DNA of 64,000 nt from Croceicoccus pelagius (lineage in GTDB: Bacteria > Pseudomonadota > Alphaproteobacteria > Sphingomonadales > Sphingomonadaceae): contig NZ_LYWY01000037.1 of the NCBI RefSeq assembly GCF_001661915.1, positions 62,001-126,000 on the forward strand. Reading direction: 5' to 3'. The notes below the pieces were generated by a model, which did no database searches, was not told the DNA's origin, and worked only from the letters and a program-made list of their open reading frames with translations. The translations under genes and the position numbers were made by a program. Below are positions 25,957 to 35,597 of the stretch, one piece after another (the first letter of the stretch is position 1; each line of letters opens with the position of its first letter).

Positions 25957-26987
25957 AGGCCGACCGGAAAAGCCGGAGCACGTGGCTCGGGCTGCTCATC
26001 GCATCGTGGGTGGTGATCGCCCTGCTTGCTTGGCTGGACCCGTTCAAGATCGGGCACCGGCGGTACGAACAACCGACCTGGCCGGCGAACATTCACCTCC
26101 AGACACCCGAGCGCAGCGGGTCGATTCCCAATGGCGTGACGCTGCAGCCTGATGGTTTCGGCGAACTCTTCGCATTCGGCACGATTGAGGATGCGCCTAC
26201 GCTATACGGCACGACAGCCCAACTGGAGAGCGCGGGCATGGGCCGCTGGGACGGGCCGTGGAGCCTGACCGAGGCGTGGTCCCGCGAAGCGCGAGGCGAG
26301 GAGCTGATCGGCAAAGTCGGCGACGCAGTGCGCGTCGTCGCTTTCGCAGACCCCGGCAGGCAGGAAGAGCACCTGATCATTATCGATGTCGCTGGGTCGG
26401 GGCCAAGCCGGACGGGACCGGAGCAGACGAAGCTTGTGCTGGCGCGCGGGTGCCTGCGGCTTGGCAGCGCGAAGGGACCGCTCGTCTTGTTGGGACCTCG
26501 GGCGAACGGGGTATACGTCGATAGCGAAGGCTGGCTGGCGGTCGGACGTTTTGGACTGCAACAGCTACGCGTGGGCGAGGTGGGGGAGATCTGGATCGAT
26601 CCGCCGGTCGAGGACGAGACCGCTCTCAATGCTCTGCGCCTCCAGTGCGGCGGCAACGGCGACGTCGTGCAAATCAGCGGGATTTCCCGAAAGCCCGTTT
26701 GCGACCTGACCGCTGAACAAGCCGCCGCCAATCGCGCTGCGCTGACCGAGCAGCAGCGCATGGTCCGCGACCGCATGGCCGAAGCGTTCGAAGAACAGGT
26801 GGCTGTCTGCATGAAGCAGGGCCGTACCCGCCTCGCCTGCGAACGGTCGATCCCGCCCATGCCGCCGCCGCCCATGCCCTATGGCGCGCCCGACGGGCCG
26901 GTCTATCAGGGTCTTGGTCCCGGAGAGCGCTGCGTCCCGCAAGAAGACCTGCCGCCCGGTGTGTGGGCGTCGGATCAGTCCTCGTAA
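25923..26987 (+). CDS. Uncharacterised membrane-anchored protein
   Basis: No family is recognised. The 354-residue product has one N-terminal membrane anchor ([21 protein letters not shown]), then a beta-rich extracytoplasmic region. A helical segment holding two cysteines ([18 protein letters not shown]) and a Pro/Met-rich C-terminus ([15 protein letters not shown]) follow. Its ATG 25923 lies 34 bases inside mnmA, so it is coupled to that gene. Its stop overlaps a convergent gene by 13 bases. Confidence 0.65.
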   Translation: MDRGYRKGLRLEADRKSRSTWLGLLIASWVVIALLAWLDPFKIGHRRYEQPTWPANIHLQTPERSGSIPNGVTLQPDGFGELFAFGTIEDAPTLYGTTAQLESAGMGRWDGPWSLTEAWSREARGEELIGKVGDAVRVVAFADPGRQEEHLIIIDVAGSGPSRTGPEQTKLVLARGCLRLGSAKGPLVLLGPRANGVYVDSEGWLAVGRFGLQQLRVGEVGEIWIDPPVEDETALNALRLQCGGNGDVVQISGISRKPVCDLTAEQAAANRAALTEQQRMVRDRMAEAFEEQVAVCMKQGRTRLACERSIPPMPPPPMPYGAPDGPVYQGLGPGERCVPQEDLPPGVWASDQSS

Positions 26988-27367
26988 GTTTCCAGCACGC
27001 AGCCCCAGCCTTCGCGATAAGTCGCGGTCGTGCTGGCGATCAGCGGTACGCTGGCGGTGACCGAGCGGTCGACGTCGTCCTCGGACAGCGAGACCATGCC
27101 CATGCCGTCGAGAAAGTCCTTTTCGCAGTCACCCAGTTCGCGCCCGCCGACATAGCGGCACGAACAGGCGACGCGCGCGCCATAGGCGGTCCCCGCCTCG
27201 GCCTGCGCGGTCAGCGGCGTCCAGCCCCAGGCCAGCAGCACCGCGAGAACTCCCGCGATCAGCAACGCGGCCCTGGCACCCTTGCGGGCGGGCTGGCGGG
27301 TGGCGTGCCTGCGCGACGATTTTGCGGGTGGTGATTTTGCGGATTGGGGTGATTTGCTTGGGGGCAT
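26975..27367 (-). CDS. Uncharacterised small membrane-anchored protein
   Basis: The 130-residue product has a basic, Ser/Pro-rich N-terminal tail of ~30 residues, a single membrane helix (AALLIAGVLAVLLAWGW), and an extracytoplasmic domain with four cysteines (VACSCRYVGGRELGDCEKDF, WGCVLE), likely in disulfides. I cannot name a family. It is convergent with the gene on its left and divergent from the serine hydrolase on its right, with about 50 bp between starts. Confidence 0.6.
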   Translation of the reverse strand: MPPSKSPQSAKSPPAKSSRRHATRQPARKGARAALLIAGVLAVLLAWGWTPLTAQAEAGTAYGARVACSCRYVGGRELGDCEKDFLDGMGMVSLSEDDVDRSVTASVPLIASTTATYREGWGCVLETYED

Positions 27368-27417
27368 CCGGGTTGCCGACTTGCTTTGAAAGGGGGACTT
27401 GGTCGATCACGCGCGCA

Positions 27418-28557
27418 ATGAAGACGCGTTACCTGCTTCCTATCCTTGCTGCCGCGTGCCTGCCAGTGCTTTGCGCCTGCGATGCGACGGACGGTGCCCA
27501 GCCGCTACCGCCGCCGAGCGCGGAATCGATGGCCTCGCTTGCCGACGGCGAAACCGGCGCATCGCGTGAGGGGCTGGCCCGTGCCATCGACGGCGTGTTC
27601 GCGGACGACGTGGGCGAAACCCGCGCGCTGATCGTGATGCATGACGGCAAGATCGTCGCCGAACGCTATGCCGATGGGTACACGCCCGAAACACGCCATG
27701 TCGGCTGGTCGATGACCAAGACCGTCACCGGCGTCGTGATCGGCATGCTGATCGCGGACGGTTCACTTGCCTTGGACGAGCCTGCCCCGGTACCGCGCTG
27801 GCAACGGGTCGGCGATCCGCGCGGCGAGATCACGGTGCGACAACTGCTCCAGATGCGCAGCGGGCTGCGGCATGTCGAAACCGGCGAACCTGCCTATGAT
27901 GCCGACACACCGCAGATGCTGTTGCTCCAAGGCCGCGACGACATGGCGCATTTCGCAGAAACCCAGCCTTTGAGCGCGGCACCGGGCGAAGAATTCGTCT
28001 ATTCCACCGCCAGCAGCGTCATCCTTGCCGACATCGCCACCCGCGCGCTGACCGAATCGGACCGCCCCGCCACCCGCCGCGCGGCGATGGACGGATACCT
28101 GCACGAACGCCTTTTCGAATTGCTGGCGATGGACAGTGCCGTCGCCGAATTCGACGCGCATGGTACGCTTGTCGGCGGCAGCATGATCCACGCAACCGCG
28201 CGCGACTGGGCAAAATTCGGCGAGATGCTGCGGGGCGGCGGCGCATCACCCAGCGGCGTTCGTATCGTGCCGCAAGGCTGGGTCCGCTTCATGCGTACAT
28301 CCAGTCCCGCGGACCCGGCCTATGGCGCGCACTTGTGGCTCAACAAGCCGAGACCCGAAGGGCGCGAGCGTGTCCTTTTTCCCGGCAGCGCACCTGAAAG
28401 TACGTTCGCCATGCTCGGCTTTCGCGGGCAGTACACGCTGGTCTCACCGTCACAGAAGCTGACGATCGTGCGGCTGGGCAACTCGAACGAGGAGGAGCAG
28501 GACCTGCTGCGCGAGGCGATGGCGAACCTCGTCTCGCGCTTTCCGACAGGTCAGTAG
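27418..28557 (+). CDS. Serine hydrolase, class C beta-lactamase family, lipoprotein
   Basis: The 379-residue protein begins with a lipoprotein signal (MKTRYLLPILAAACLPVLCAC). The penicillin-binding fold has the catalytic SxxK as Ser98-Met-Thr-Lys101 (GWSMTKT) and the tyrosine motif as YSTASS. It is related to 6-aminohexanoate-dimer hydrolases and esterases rather than to classical AmpC; no clear KTG triad is visible. It probably acts on an ester or amide in the periplasm. ATG 27418 is used because it starts the signal. Confidence 0.85.
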   Translation: MKTRYLLPILAAACLPVLCACDATDGAQPLPPPSAESMASLADGETGASREGLARAIDGVFADDVGETRALIVMHDGKIVAERYADGYTPETRHVGWSMTKTVTGVVIGMLIADGSLALDEPAPVPRWQRVGDPRGEITVRQLLQMRSGLRHVETGEPAYDADTPQMLLLQGRDDMAHFAETQPLSAAPGEEFVYSTASSVILADIATRALTESDRPATRRAAMDGYLHERLFELLAMDSAVAEFDAHGTLVGGSMIHATARDWAKFGEMLRGGGASPSGVRIVPQGWVRFMRTSSPADPAYGAHLWLNKPRPEGRERVLFPGSAPESTFAMLGFRGQYTLVSPSQKLTIVRLGNSNEEEQDLLREAMANLVSRFPTGQ

Positions 28558-28568
28558 CGACCAAAGAT

Positions 28569-29363
28569 TCAGTAGCGGAACGTTCCTTCGAGCAGCGTGA
28601 CGCAAGGCCCGCCAAGCCACGCAGTCTCGCCATCCAGCCTACAGGTCAGCAGCCCGCCACGCTGCGAAGCCTGGAACGCGGTGAATTCTGCCCTACCCAG
28701 CCGCTGCGTCCAGAACGGGGTCAGCACGCCATGGGCCGAACCGGTCACGCTGTCTTCGTCCACGCCGGCACCGGGGACGAAGACGCGGCTTACAACGTCG
28801 GTCTCGGTTCCGGGTGCAGTGCAGATGAACTGATCGTCGCCCATCGCGCCAAGGGCGGAGAAATCGGGTCGCAAGGCGCGCACCGTATCCTCGCTGTCGA
28901 ACAGGAAGACTTTGTAGCCGTCGCCCGATCGCGAAATCGCCTGTGGCGCAGCGCCCAGTGCGGCAATGGCCGCAGGAAACTCGCCCGGCTGCGTGGGGAT
29001 CGCGGGCAACGCGACTTCATAGGCATCGCCATGCCGCTTGACGGTCAAGACGCCTGCCCGCCGCGTCAGGAAACGGACCTCGTCTGTCCCGTCCCGCCCC
29101 AACATGGCATGGCCCGAAGCCAACGTGGCATGGCCGCAAAGCCGGATCTCGCATTGAGGCGTGAACCAACGCAGTTCATAATCCGCTTCCGGCCCCGCGT
29201 AAGGGACCAGAAAAGCGGTCTCGGCAAAATTGTTCTCGTTCCCGATGCGCGCCATCGTCGCATCGTCGGGAAAGCCGTCAGCGTAGAGCATGACCGCGGC
29301 CTGATTTCCCGCGAATGGCTCGGGCGCGAAGGCGTCGATATGCCAGAAGGGAATTGCGGGCAT
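28569..29363 (-). CDS. PhzF family isomerase
   Basis: The 264-residue protein has the PhzF double diaminopimelate-epimerase-like fold. The N-terminal block HIDAFAPEPFAGNQAAV is followed by the catalytic glutamate in NENNFAETAFL, CGHATLASGHAML, and the C-terminal FVPGAGVDEDSVTGSAHGVL. No phenazine genes are present, so it is a general-type PhzF homologue with unknown substrate. It starts two bases after the CDF transporter stop and shares that message. Confidence 0.9.
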   Translation of the reverse strand: MPAIPFWHIDAFAPEPFAGNQAAVMLYADGFPDDATMARIGNENNFAETAFLVPYAGPEADYELRWFTPQCEIRLCGHATLASGHAMLGRDGTDEVRFLTRRAGVLTVKRHGDAYEVALPAIPTQPGEFPAAIAALGAAPQAISRSGDGYKVFLFDSEDTVRALRPDFSALGAMGDDQFICTAPGTETDVVSRVFVPGAGVDEDSVTGSAHGVLTPFWTQRLGRAEFTAFQASQRGGLLTCRLDGETAWLGGPCVTLLEGTFRY

Positions 29364-29365
29364 GG

Positions 29366-30361
29366 TCAGGCCGGCTTTGCCTGTTCGGGGAAATCCGCGT
29401 CCACGCCTTCGGTCAGCAAGTCGACCGGGCGATCGGAATCCAGTTCCACATGTCCTTCCGGATCGGTGTGGATGAGGAACTCGGTCTCGGGAAACCTTGC
29501 CAGCAGGCTCGCCTCGATCGCGTCCATGACCTCGTGCGCTTCGGCCACGGTCATGTTGGGGTCGACGGTGATGTGAAACTGCGCGAAATCGCGGTTGCCC
29601 GCCGTGCGGGTGCGAAGATCGTGGACTCCCTGAAGGTCAGGGTTATCGCGGATCGTATCGAGCAGTTCCTCACGTTTCTCGACCGGCCATTCGCGGTCCA
29701 TCAGGTTGTCGATGGCATGCTGGCTCGCTTCCCAGGCGTTCCAACCCAGCCATATCGCGATGCCGAGCGCGAAGATCGGGTCGGCGCCGGTGACGCCTGC
29801 ATACTGGTCGAGCAGCAGGGCCGCGATCACCGCGAAATTCAGGAAAATATCCGACTTGTAATGGACGTGATCGGTCTGGATCGCGATCGATCCGGTCTTG
29901 CGAATGACATGGCGCTGCCAAGCCAGCAGCAACAGTGTCGCAGCGACCGCGATCAGCGAGACGACGACGCCTTCCTCGGCCTGTTCGACGCGTCCGCCGC
30001 CAAGCCACACCTCTATCGCGCGGGCGGCAATGCCCACCGCCGAGATCGAGATCAAAACGACCTGCACCAACGCTGCCAGCGCCTCTGCCTTGCCATGCCC
30101 GAACCGGTGGTCCGAATCGGGCGGATGGGCCGCGACCCACACGCCAATCAGTGTGACGAGGCTGGCCACGATGTCGAGCGCGGTATCGGCAAGACTGCCA
30201 AGCATCGCAGTCGAGCCGGTACGGGCCGTGGCGTAGATCTTGAGGGCGAGCAGGAGCGCGGCCACGCTCATGCTCGCAATGGCGGCGCTGCGGGTCAGCA
30301 GCGCGCGGCGCGCCCGTGCCTCTTCGGCATGGACGGCAATGGTCGCAGGGCCTGACGTCAT
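29366..30361 (-). CDS. Cation diffusion facilitator (FieF/CDF) transporter
   Basis: This is a proton-coupled efflux transporter for Fe(II), Zn(II) or a similar divalent metal. The 331-residue protein has six membrane helices. The TM2 metal site is SLADTALDIVAS and the TM5 site HYKSDIFLN (His and Asp). A C-terminal cytoplasmic ferredoxin-like domain has metal-binding histidines (QFHITVDPNMTVAEAHEVMDAIE; IHTDPEGH). ATG 30361 is chosen because earlier in-frame codons lie inside pdxH. Metal preference is not decided by the sequence. Confidence 0.92.
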   Translation of the reverse strand: MTSGPATIAVHAEEARARRALLTRSAAIASMSVAALLLALKIYATARTGSTAMLGSLADTALDIVASLVTLIGVWVAAHPPDSDHRFGHGKAEALAALVQVVLISISAVGIAARAIEVWLGGGRVEQAEEGVVVSLIAVAATLLLLAWQRHVIRKTGSIAIQTDHVHYKSDIFLNFAVIAALLLDQYAGVTGADPIFALGIAIWLGWNAWEASQHAIDNLMDREWPVEKREELLDTIRDNPDLQGVHDLRTRTAGNRDFAQFHITVDPNMTVAEAHEVMDAIEASLLARFPETEFLIHTDPEGHVELDSDRPVDLLTEGVDADFPEQAKPA

Positions 30362-30374
30362 CGGCGGATAGAAC

Positions 30375-31082
30375 TCACGGATAGAGAAGAGTGCTGGCCC
30401 AGCCGCTCGCGCTGCGCGTGAAGCGCCGGCGTTCGTGCAGGCGGAATGGCCGGTCGTGCCAGAACTCGATCGCTTGCGGCACGAGGCGGAATCCGCCCCA
30501 ATGGTCGGGGCGCGGCACGTCCTTGCCTTCGTACTTGCGACGAACTTCCTCGAACCGCGACAGGAACTCGCGACGGTCGGCCATCGGCGCCGACTGGTCG
30601 CTGGCGAGCGCGCCAAGCTGCGAATCGCGGGCGCGGCTGGAAAAATATGCGTTCGCCATGTCCTCGCTCACCGGTTCGAGCCGGCCCTCGATGCGGATCT
30701 GGCGGCGCAGGCTCTTCCAGTGGAACAACAGAGCAGCCTGCGGATTGGCGGCGATCTCGCTGCCCTTGCGGCTGTGCTGGTTGGTGTAGAACACGAAACC
30801 GCCGCCCGCCCCCAGATCCGCGCCGTGCCCTTTCAGAAGGACCATGCGAACCGACGGTGCGCCGCTCGGGCTCGCCGTGGCGAGCGCCATGGCGTTCGAA
30901 TCGTTCGGCTCGTGCTCTCGTGCGAGCGCATACCACTCGTCAAAGAGGTTGAAGGGATCGCCGGTCGGGATCGCGTCTTCTGCCAGGAGTTCGGGTTCCA
31001 CTGTTCTCGCCGTGCCTGCTGTCTGGGACCATTCTGCGCCGGACGGACTCGCATCGTCGCCCCGCGCTTGCAACATAGGCAT
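30375..31082 (-). CDS. pdxH: Pyridoxamine 5'-phosphate oxidase
   Basis: PdxH oxidises pyridoxine or pyridoxamine 5'-phosphate to pyridoxal 5'-phosphate with FMN and oxygen. The 235-residue product has the family blocks FDEWYALAREHEPNDSNAMALATAS, RMVLLKG, FVFYTNQHSRKGSEIAANP, ALLFHWKSLRRQIRIEG and the C-terminal end RPDHWGGFRLVP, FWHDRPFRLHER and LYP. Start 31082 or 31076 is likely. The N-terminal ~30 residues are not conserved. It runs divergent to dnaJ with a gap under 80 bp. Confidence 0.94.
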   Translation of the reverse strand: MPMLQARGDDASPSGAEWSQTAGTARTVEPELLAEDAIPTGDPFNLFDEWYALAREHEPNDSNAMALATASPSGAPSVRMVLLKGHGADLGAGGGFVFYTNQHSRKGSEIAANPQAALLFHWKSLRRQIRIEGRLEPVSEDMANAYFSSRARDSQLGALASDQSAPMADRREFLSRFEEVRRKYEGKDVPRPDHWGGFRLVPQAIEFWHDRPFRLHERRRFTRSASGWASTLLYP

Positions 31083-31159
31083 GCCCTGCCGCCTTCGCAA
31101 AGGTCGATGCACGACACTGCTCCGTTGCGTAAAGCGCAAATGCTTCCTAGCTAACGATC

Positions 31160-32113
31160 ATGGCCGATCCCTATTCGATCCTCGGTGTGCAGCGCGGCGC
31201 GAGCGAGAAGGACATCAAGTCCGCCTATCGCAAGCTGGCGAAAGAGCTTCACCCCGACAAAAACAAGGACAACCCCAAGGCGTCGGAACGTTTTTCCGAC
31301 GTCACGAAGGCGTATGACCTGCTGTCCGACAAGGACAAGCGCGCCCAGTTCGACCGGGGCGAGATCGACATCGACGGCAATCCGCAAATGCCCTTCGGCA
31401 TGGGCGGGCAAGGCTTTGGCGGCGGGCGGCGGGGTCATCCCGGCAGTGGCGCAGGCGGTTTCGGCGCAGAGGAAGTCGACCTTTCCGACCTGTTCGAAGG
31501 TATTTTCGGCGGCGGCGGTCCGCGTTCGGCGCGTGGCGGCCCCGGTGGCGGTTTCGGCGGCGGCATGGGAGGCGGTCCGCGTCGTCCTCCGCCCAAGGGC
31601 GCGAACGTGCAGTACCGGCTTGCGGTTACGCTGACCGACATCGCCAACCTTGCCCCGCAGCGCATCACGCTGTCGGACGGCAAGACGATCGACCTTAAGC
31701 TTCCCAACGGGGCCGAGGACGGAACGCAGATGCGCCTGTCCGGCAAGGGCGAGCAGGGTCCGGGCGGCGCCGGCGATGCGCTGGTCACTATCGTCGAGAA
31801 ATCGCACGCCTTCTTCCGCCGCGACGGGGATGACGTGCGGCTCGATCTGCCCGTGACGCTGGACGAGGCGGTTAACGGCGCGAAAGTCAAAGTGCCGACG
31901 ACCAGCGGCGCGGTCATGCTGACCGTCGCGCCGGGCAGTTCGTCAGGCAAGGTCCTGCGCCTCAAGGGCAAGGGCTTCACCCGCAAGGACGGATCGCGCG
32001 GCGATCAGCTCGTCACGCTGGAAATCGATATTCCCGAAGACGACGCAGACCTGAAGCAGCGGCTCGAGGGGTGGAGCGATACGCGCGCCATCCGGGCCAA
32101 GCTGGGCGTGTGA
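31160..32113 (+). CDS. DnaJ-type co-chaperone (type II, CbpA-like)
   Basis: The 317-residue protein stimulates DnaK ATPase and delivers substrates. The J domain carries HPD at 31-33. A Gly/Phe-rich linker (about 75-145) follows, then a two-part C-terminal substrate domain ([43 protein letters not shown]). The zinc-finger of true DnaJ is missing, making it a type II J-protein. Confidence 0.9.
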   Translation: MADPYSILGVQRGASEKDIKSAYRKLAKELHPDKNKDNPKASERFSDVTKAYDLLSDKDKRAQFDRGEIDIDGNPQMPFGMGGQGFGGGRRGHPGSGAGGFGAEEVDLSDLFEGIFGGGGPRSARGGPGGGFGGGMGGGPRRPPPKGANVQYRLAVTLTDIANLAPQRITLSDGKTIDLKLPNGAEDGTQMRLSGKGEQGPGGAGDALVTIVEKSHAFFRRDGDDVRLDLPVTLDEAVNGAKVKVPTTSGAVMLTVAPGSSSGKVLRLKGKGFTRKDGSRGDQLVTLEIDIPEDDADLKQRLEGWSDTRAIRAKLGV

Positions 32114-32153
32114 CACCCGAATATCTCTTCGTGCCTTGCCCGGTGACTGCCGG

Positions 32154-33089
32154 ATGAGACGGCGGATCAATCGCCACCTCCACAAGGTCCGAAGCGAGAT
32201 CGGCCCGGGGACGCGTACGTACCAGGTTATCAAGTGTACCCTGCTGGGCGCGTGGGAAGACGGCTTCATCCACGCGGGCAACCTTGCCTATATGGCGATC
32301 CTGTCGCTATTTCCGTTCTTCATCGTCGCCGCCGGCGTCTTTTCTCTGTTGGGCGACGCCGAGGACCGCACGGCGGCGATCAACGCTCTGCTGCTGGCGG
32401 TGCCGGCTGTCGTCGCCGAAGTGGTCGAGCCTGTTGCCAAGGACGTCGTTTCCTCGCGGACGGGCTGGCTCTTGTGGGCAGGCGCGATCTTCGGGCTGTG
32501 GACTGTGGGCAGCCTGATCGAGACGATCCGCGACATCCTGCACCGCGCCTATCACACCAAGCCTTCGGCCAGTTTTCTGAAACACCGCCTGCTTTCGGTT
32601 GCCGTCATCATCGGCTCGATCATCCTCCTGATGATGTCGCTTTCGGCCCAGTTCTACATTTCGGCCGTGCAGGAAATGATCACCGCCTGGTTCCCGGATG
32701 CGGCCGATCTTGGTTCGGCGCTTTCGCTGTCGCGCATTATTCCTGCGTTTGGCCTGCTGCTGTCGATCTGGCTTCTGTTCGTATCACTGACGCCCAAGAA
32801 ATACCGCGGACCGGAATATCCCAAGTGGCCCGGCGCGCTGTTCGTTGCGGGATGGTGGATGCTGGTGACGGTCGCCCTGCCCCCTGTCCTGCGCACGGTC
32901 TTCGCCTACGACCTTACCTACGGAAGCCTTGCCGGCGTGATGATCGCCCTTTTCTTTTTCTGGCTTGTCGGGCTAGGGCTTGTCGTCGGTGCGGAGCTTA
33001 ATGCCGCGCTGGCCAACACGCCGTCAGTGCGTGACATGGAAACAGCAGAGGCTGGCGAAGAAACGTCGGCCCAGCAGGAACGAAGATAA
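32154..33089 (+). CDS. YihY/BrkB family membrane protein
   Basis: This 311-residue inner-membrane protein has six predicted helices and the family pattern AGNLAYMAILSLFPFFIVAAGVF, GLWTVGSLIETIRDILHRAY and LYISAV-like / GALFVAGWWMLV segments. YihY proteins were once called ribonuclease BN in error; their function is unsettled. ATG 32154 (MRRRINRHLHKV) is preferred to a TTG at 32136. fabI starts 5 bp after its stop, so they are co-transcribed. Confidence 0.88.
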   Translation: MRRRINRHLHKVRSEIGPGTRTYQVIKCTLLGAWEDGFIHAGNLAYMAILSLFPFFIVAAGVFSLLGDAEDRTAAINALLLAVPAVVAEVVEPVAKDVVSSRTGWLLWAGAIFGLWTVGSLIETIRDILHRAYHTKPSASFLKHRLLSVAVIIGSIILLMMSLSAQFYISAVQEMITAWFPDAADLGSALSLSRIIPAFGLLLSIWLLFVSLTPKKYRGPEYPKWPGALFVAGWWMLVTVALPPVLRTVFAYDLTYGSLAGVMIALFFFWLVGLGLVVGAELNAALANTPSVRDMETAEAGEETSAQQERR

Positions 33090-33094
33090 CAGGC

Positions 33095-33919
33095 ATGGAC
33101 GAAAACGCTCTTCCCACCGGAACCCTGATGCAGGGCAAGCGCGGGCTGATCATGGGGCTCGCCAACGACAAGTCGCTGGCTTGGGGCATTGCAAAGGCAC
33201 TTCGCGCACAGGGCGCGGAACTGGCCTTCTCCTATCAGGGCGAGGCACTGGCCAAGCGCGTCAAGCCGCTGGCCGAAAGCCTGGGCAGCGATTTCCTGCT
33301 GGAATGCGACGTGGCGGACATGGACGCGCTCGACACCGCGTTCGAAACGCTGGCCGCGCGCTGGCCGAAGATCGACTTCATCGTCCACGCCATCGGCTTT
33401 TCCGACAAGAACGAACTTCGCGGGAAGTATGTCGACACCAGCCTCGACAACTTCCTGATGACAATGAACATTTCGGCCTACAGCCTCGTTGCCGTGACCA
33501 AGCGTGCGGCCCCGCTGATGACCGACGGTGGCTCGATCCTGACGTTGACGTACTACGGCGCGGAAAAGGTCGTGCCGCACTACAACGTCATGGGCGTCGC
33601 CAAGGCCGCGCTGGAAACCAGCGTAAAGTACCTGGCCAACGACCTTGGCCCCGACAACATCCGCGTGAACGGCATTTCTGCAGGCCCGATCAAGACGCTG
33701 GCCGCCAGCGGCATCGGCGATTTCCGCTACATCCTGAAGTGGAACGAATTGAACGCCCCGATGCGGCGCAACGTCACGATCGACGATGTCGGCGGCTCGG
33801 CGCTCTACCTTCTGTCCGACCTTTCGTCCGGCGTGACGGGCGAAACCCATCACGTCGATTGCGGCTATCACGTCGTCGGCATGAAGCAGGAAGACGCGCC
33901 CGACATCGCGCTGTCCTGA
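33095..33919 (+). CDS. fabI: Enoyl-[acyl-carrier-protein] reductase (NADH) FabI
   Basis: FabI carries out the last reduction in each cycle of fatty-acid elongation and is the triclosan target. The 274-residue SDR-type protein has the nucleotide loop GLANDKSLAWGIAKAL and HAIGFSDKNELRGKYVDTS. The FabI-specific Tyr-x6-Lys is seen as HYNVMGVAKAALE, and the substrate loop is ISAGPIKTLAASGIGDF. It lies between a YihY-like gene and a sugar epimerase in one direction. Confidence 0.95.
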   Translation: MDENALPTGTLMQGKRGLIMGLANDKSLAWGIAKALRAQGAELAFSYQGEALAKRVKPLAESLGSDFLLECDVADMDALDTAFETLAARWPKIDFIVHAIGFSDKNELRGKYVDTSLDNFLMTMNISAYSLVAVTKRAAPLMTDGGSILTLTYYGAEKVVPHYNVMGVAKAALETSVKYLANDLGPDNIRVNGISAGPIKTLAASGIGDFRYILKWNELNAPMRRNVTIDDVGGSALYLLSDLSSGVTGETHHVDCGYHVVGMKQEDAPDIALS

Positions 33920-33932
33920 CGGGGCAGGGACG

Positions 33933-34934
33933 ATGACGACCACGCTCGTCACCGGGGTCGCCGGGTTCATCGGCGCGGCGCTGGCAAAGGCCTTGCTGGC
34001 TCGGGGTGAGCGGGTCGTCGGGATCGACAACCTCAACAACTATTACGATGTCGCGCTGAAGCGTGACCGGCTGACCGATATCTGCCAGGGCGCGGGCAAC
34101 CGGTTCCGCTTCATCGAGCTGGACTTTGCCGACATGGCAAAGCTGCGTAGCGCGCTGGAAGGCGAAACGATCGACCGGATCGCGCATCTGGGTGCCCAGG
34201 CGGGCGTGCGCTATTCGATCGACAATCCGCACGCCTATGCGCAGTCGAACCTCGTCGGCCATGTGAACATGCTCGAATTCGCGCGCGAACGCTCGGTCGC
34301 GCACATGGTCTATGCCAGCTCGTCCTCGGTCTATGGCGGGAACGAGAAAGTGCCGTTCGACGTCGACGACAGGGTCGATCATCCCGTCTCGCTCTACGCC
34401 GCCACGAAGAAGGCGGACGAACTGATGAGCGAAACTTACGCCCATCTTTACAAGCTGCCGATGACGGGGCTGCGGTTCTTCACCGTCTATGGGCCATGGG
34501 GACGGCCCGACATGATGATGTGGATCTTCACGGACCGCATCCTGTCAGGCCAGCCCATCCCCGTGTTCAACAACGGCGAAATGTATCGGGACTTTACTTA
34601 CATCGACGACATCATCGCCGGCGTGGTCGCATCACTGGACTGTCCGCCCGCCGATGACGGCTCGAAAAAGCCCGGTGGCAGCACCACGGCGCATACGATC
34701 TACAATATCGGCAACAACCAGCCCGAACAGCTGATGCGCGTCATCGGCCTGTTGGAGGACGCCTGCGGACGCAAGGCGGAGCTCGACATGAAGCCGATGC
34801 AGCCGGGCGATGTGCCGCGCACTTATGCCGACATCACGGCAATCAGCCGCGATCTCGGCTATGCGCCGACGACTTCGGTGGACGCAGGCGTTCCCGCCTT
34901 CGTCGACTGGTTCAGGAAATACCGAGGCATCTAG
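33933..34934 (+). CDS. UDP-glucuronate 4-epimerase-like NAD-dependent epimerase
   Basis: This extended SDR enzyme (333 residues) probably interconverts UDP-glucuronate and UDP-galacturonate for surface polysaccharide. It shows TLVTGVAGFIGAALAKALL, GIDNLNNYYDVALKRDRL, HLGAQAGVRYSI, ASSSSVYGGNEKVPF and the catalytic YAATKKADE. FFTVYGPWGRPDMM and FNNGEMYRDFTYIDDI are typical for UDP-glucuronate epimerases. It starts 13 bp after fabI. No other polysaccharide gene is in the window. Confidence 0.9.
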   Translation: MTTTLVTGVAGFIGAALAKALLARGERVVGIDNLNNYYDVALKRDRLTDICQGAGNRFRFIELDFADMAKLRSALEGETIDRIAHLGAQAGVRYSIDNPHAYAQSNLVGHVNMLEFARERSVAHMVYASSSSVYGGNEKVPFDVDDRVDHPVSLYAATKKADELMSETYAHLYKLPMTGLRFFTVYGPWGRPDMMMWIFTDRILSGQPIPVFNNGEMYRDFTYIDDIIAGVVASLDCPPADDGSKKPGGSTTAHTIYNIGNNQPEQLMRVIGLLEDACGRKAELDMKPMQPGDVPRTYADITAISRDLGYAPTTSVDAGVPAFVDWFRKYRGI

Positions 34935-34952
34935 GCCGCGGCGCTAAACGGT

Positions 34953-35501
34953 TTATTCCGCAACGATTTCCGGCAGCGGCTCGTCCTCGGCGGCGGCGGC
35001 TTCCTGCGCTTTGCGGCGGGCCTCGTACTCGGCCTCGATGGATTCGACGCGGGCCTGTTCGGCGGCGGCATCTTCGTCGATCTCGGCAAGGCGGGCAGCG
35101 CGGGCTTCGGCGACAAGCTGACCCATGCGAACGTCGGAGCCGGTGGCCTTTTCGGCATAGGCCTGCTCGATGATGGCGGCGGTGCAGCCGGTCTGACCCT
35201 CGGGCCCGATCACGGTGCACGAACCGACGCCGGTGGAACCGACATCGCGATTGGCAGCAACGCGCTGCGCCCAGGCTTCGTTCTGCTTGCTCTCGCTTTG
35301 CCGCAGGGGCTTGGGAATGCGATAGGGATCTTCCTGCCTCACGCAGACGACGATCTCTTCAGCGGTCGGAACCGGGCATTCCTGGTCGCCATAGACGATG
35401 ACCGAATTGACGGCAGGTTCTGCCTCCTGCGCGAAAGCGGGGCTGGCAAGGCCGATCCCGGCGGTGGCGATGGCAAGGGTAGCGATCAGCGTGCGGGTCA
35501 T
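34953..35501 (-). CDS. Conserved periplasmic protein, unknown
   Basis: The 182-residue product begins with a clear signal peptide (MTRTLIATLAIATAGIGLASPAFA). A small domain follows with conserved-looking cysteines (VYGDQECPVPTAEEIVVCVRQEDPYRIPKPLR; GSCTVIGPEGQTGCTAA). The tail is a long charged helix rich in Ala/Glu/Arg and probably a coiled coil. I recognise the type as a sphingomonad periplasmic protein without a known job. ATG 35501 is preferred over 35522 because it starts the signal directly. Confidence 0.7.
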   Translation of the reverse strand: MTRTLIATLAIATAGIGLASPAFAQEAEPAVNSVIVYGDQECPVPTAEEIVVCVRQEDPYRIPKPLRQSESKQNEAWAQRVAANRDVGSTGVGSCTVIGPEGQTGCTAAIIEQAYAEKATGSDVRMGQLVAEARAARLAEIDEDAAAEQARVESIEAEYEARRKAQEAAAAEDEPLPEIVAE

Positions 35502-35597
35502 CGGTCTATGCGCCTCCTTCAAGCGCGAGGTCTGTTTTCCAGTCCTGATATAAGTGCCCTTCGCACTGAATGACAGGTGAAGGGTGGGCCATTTTGG

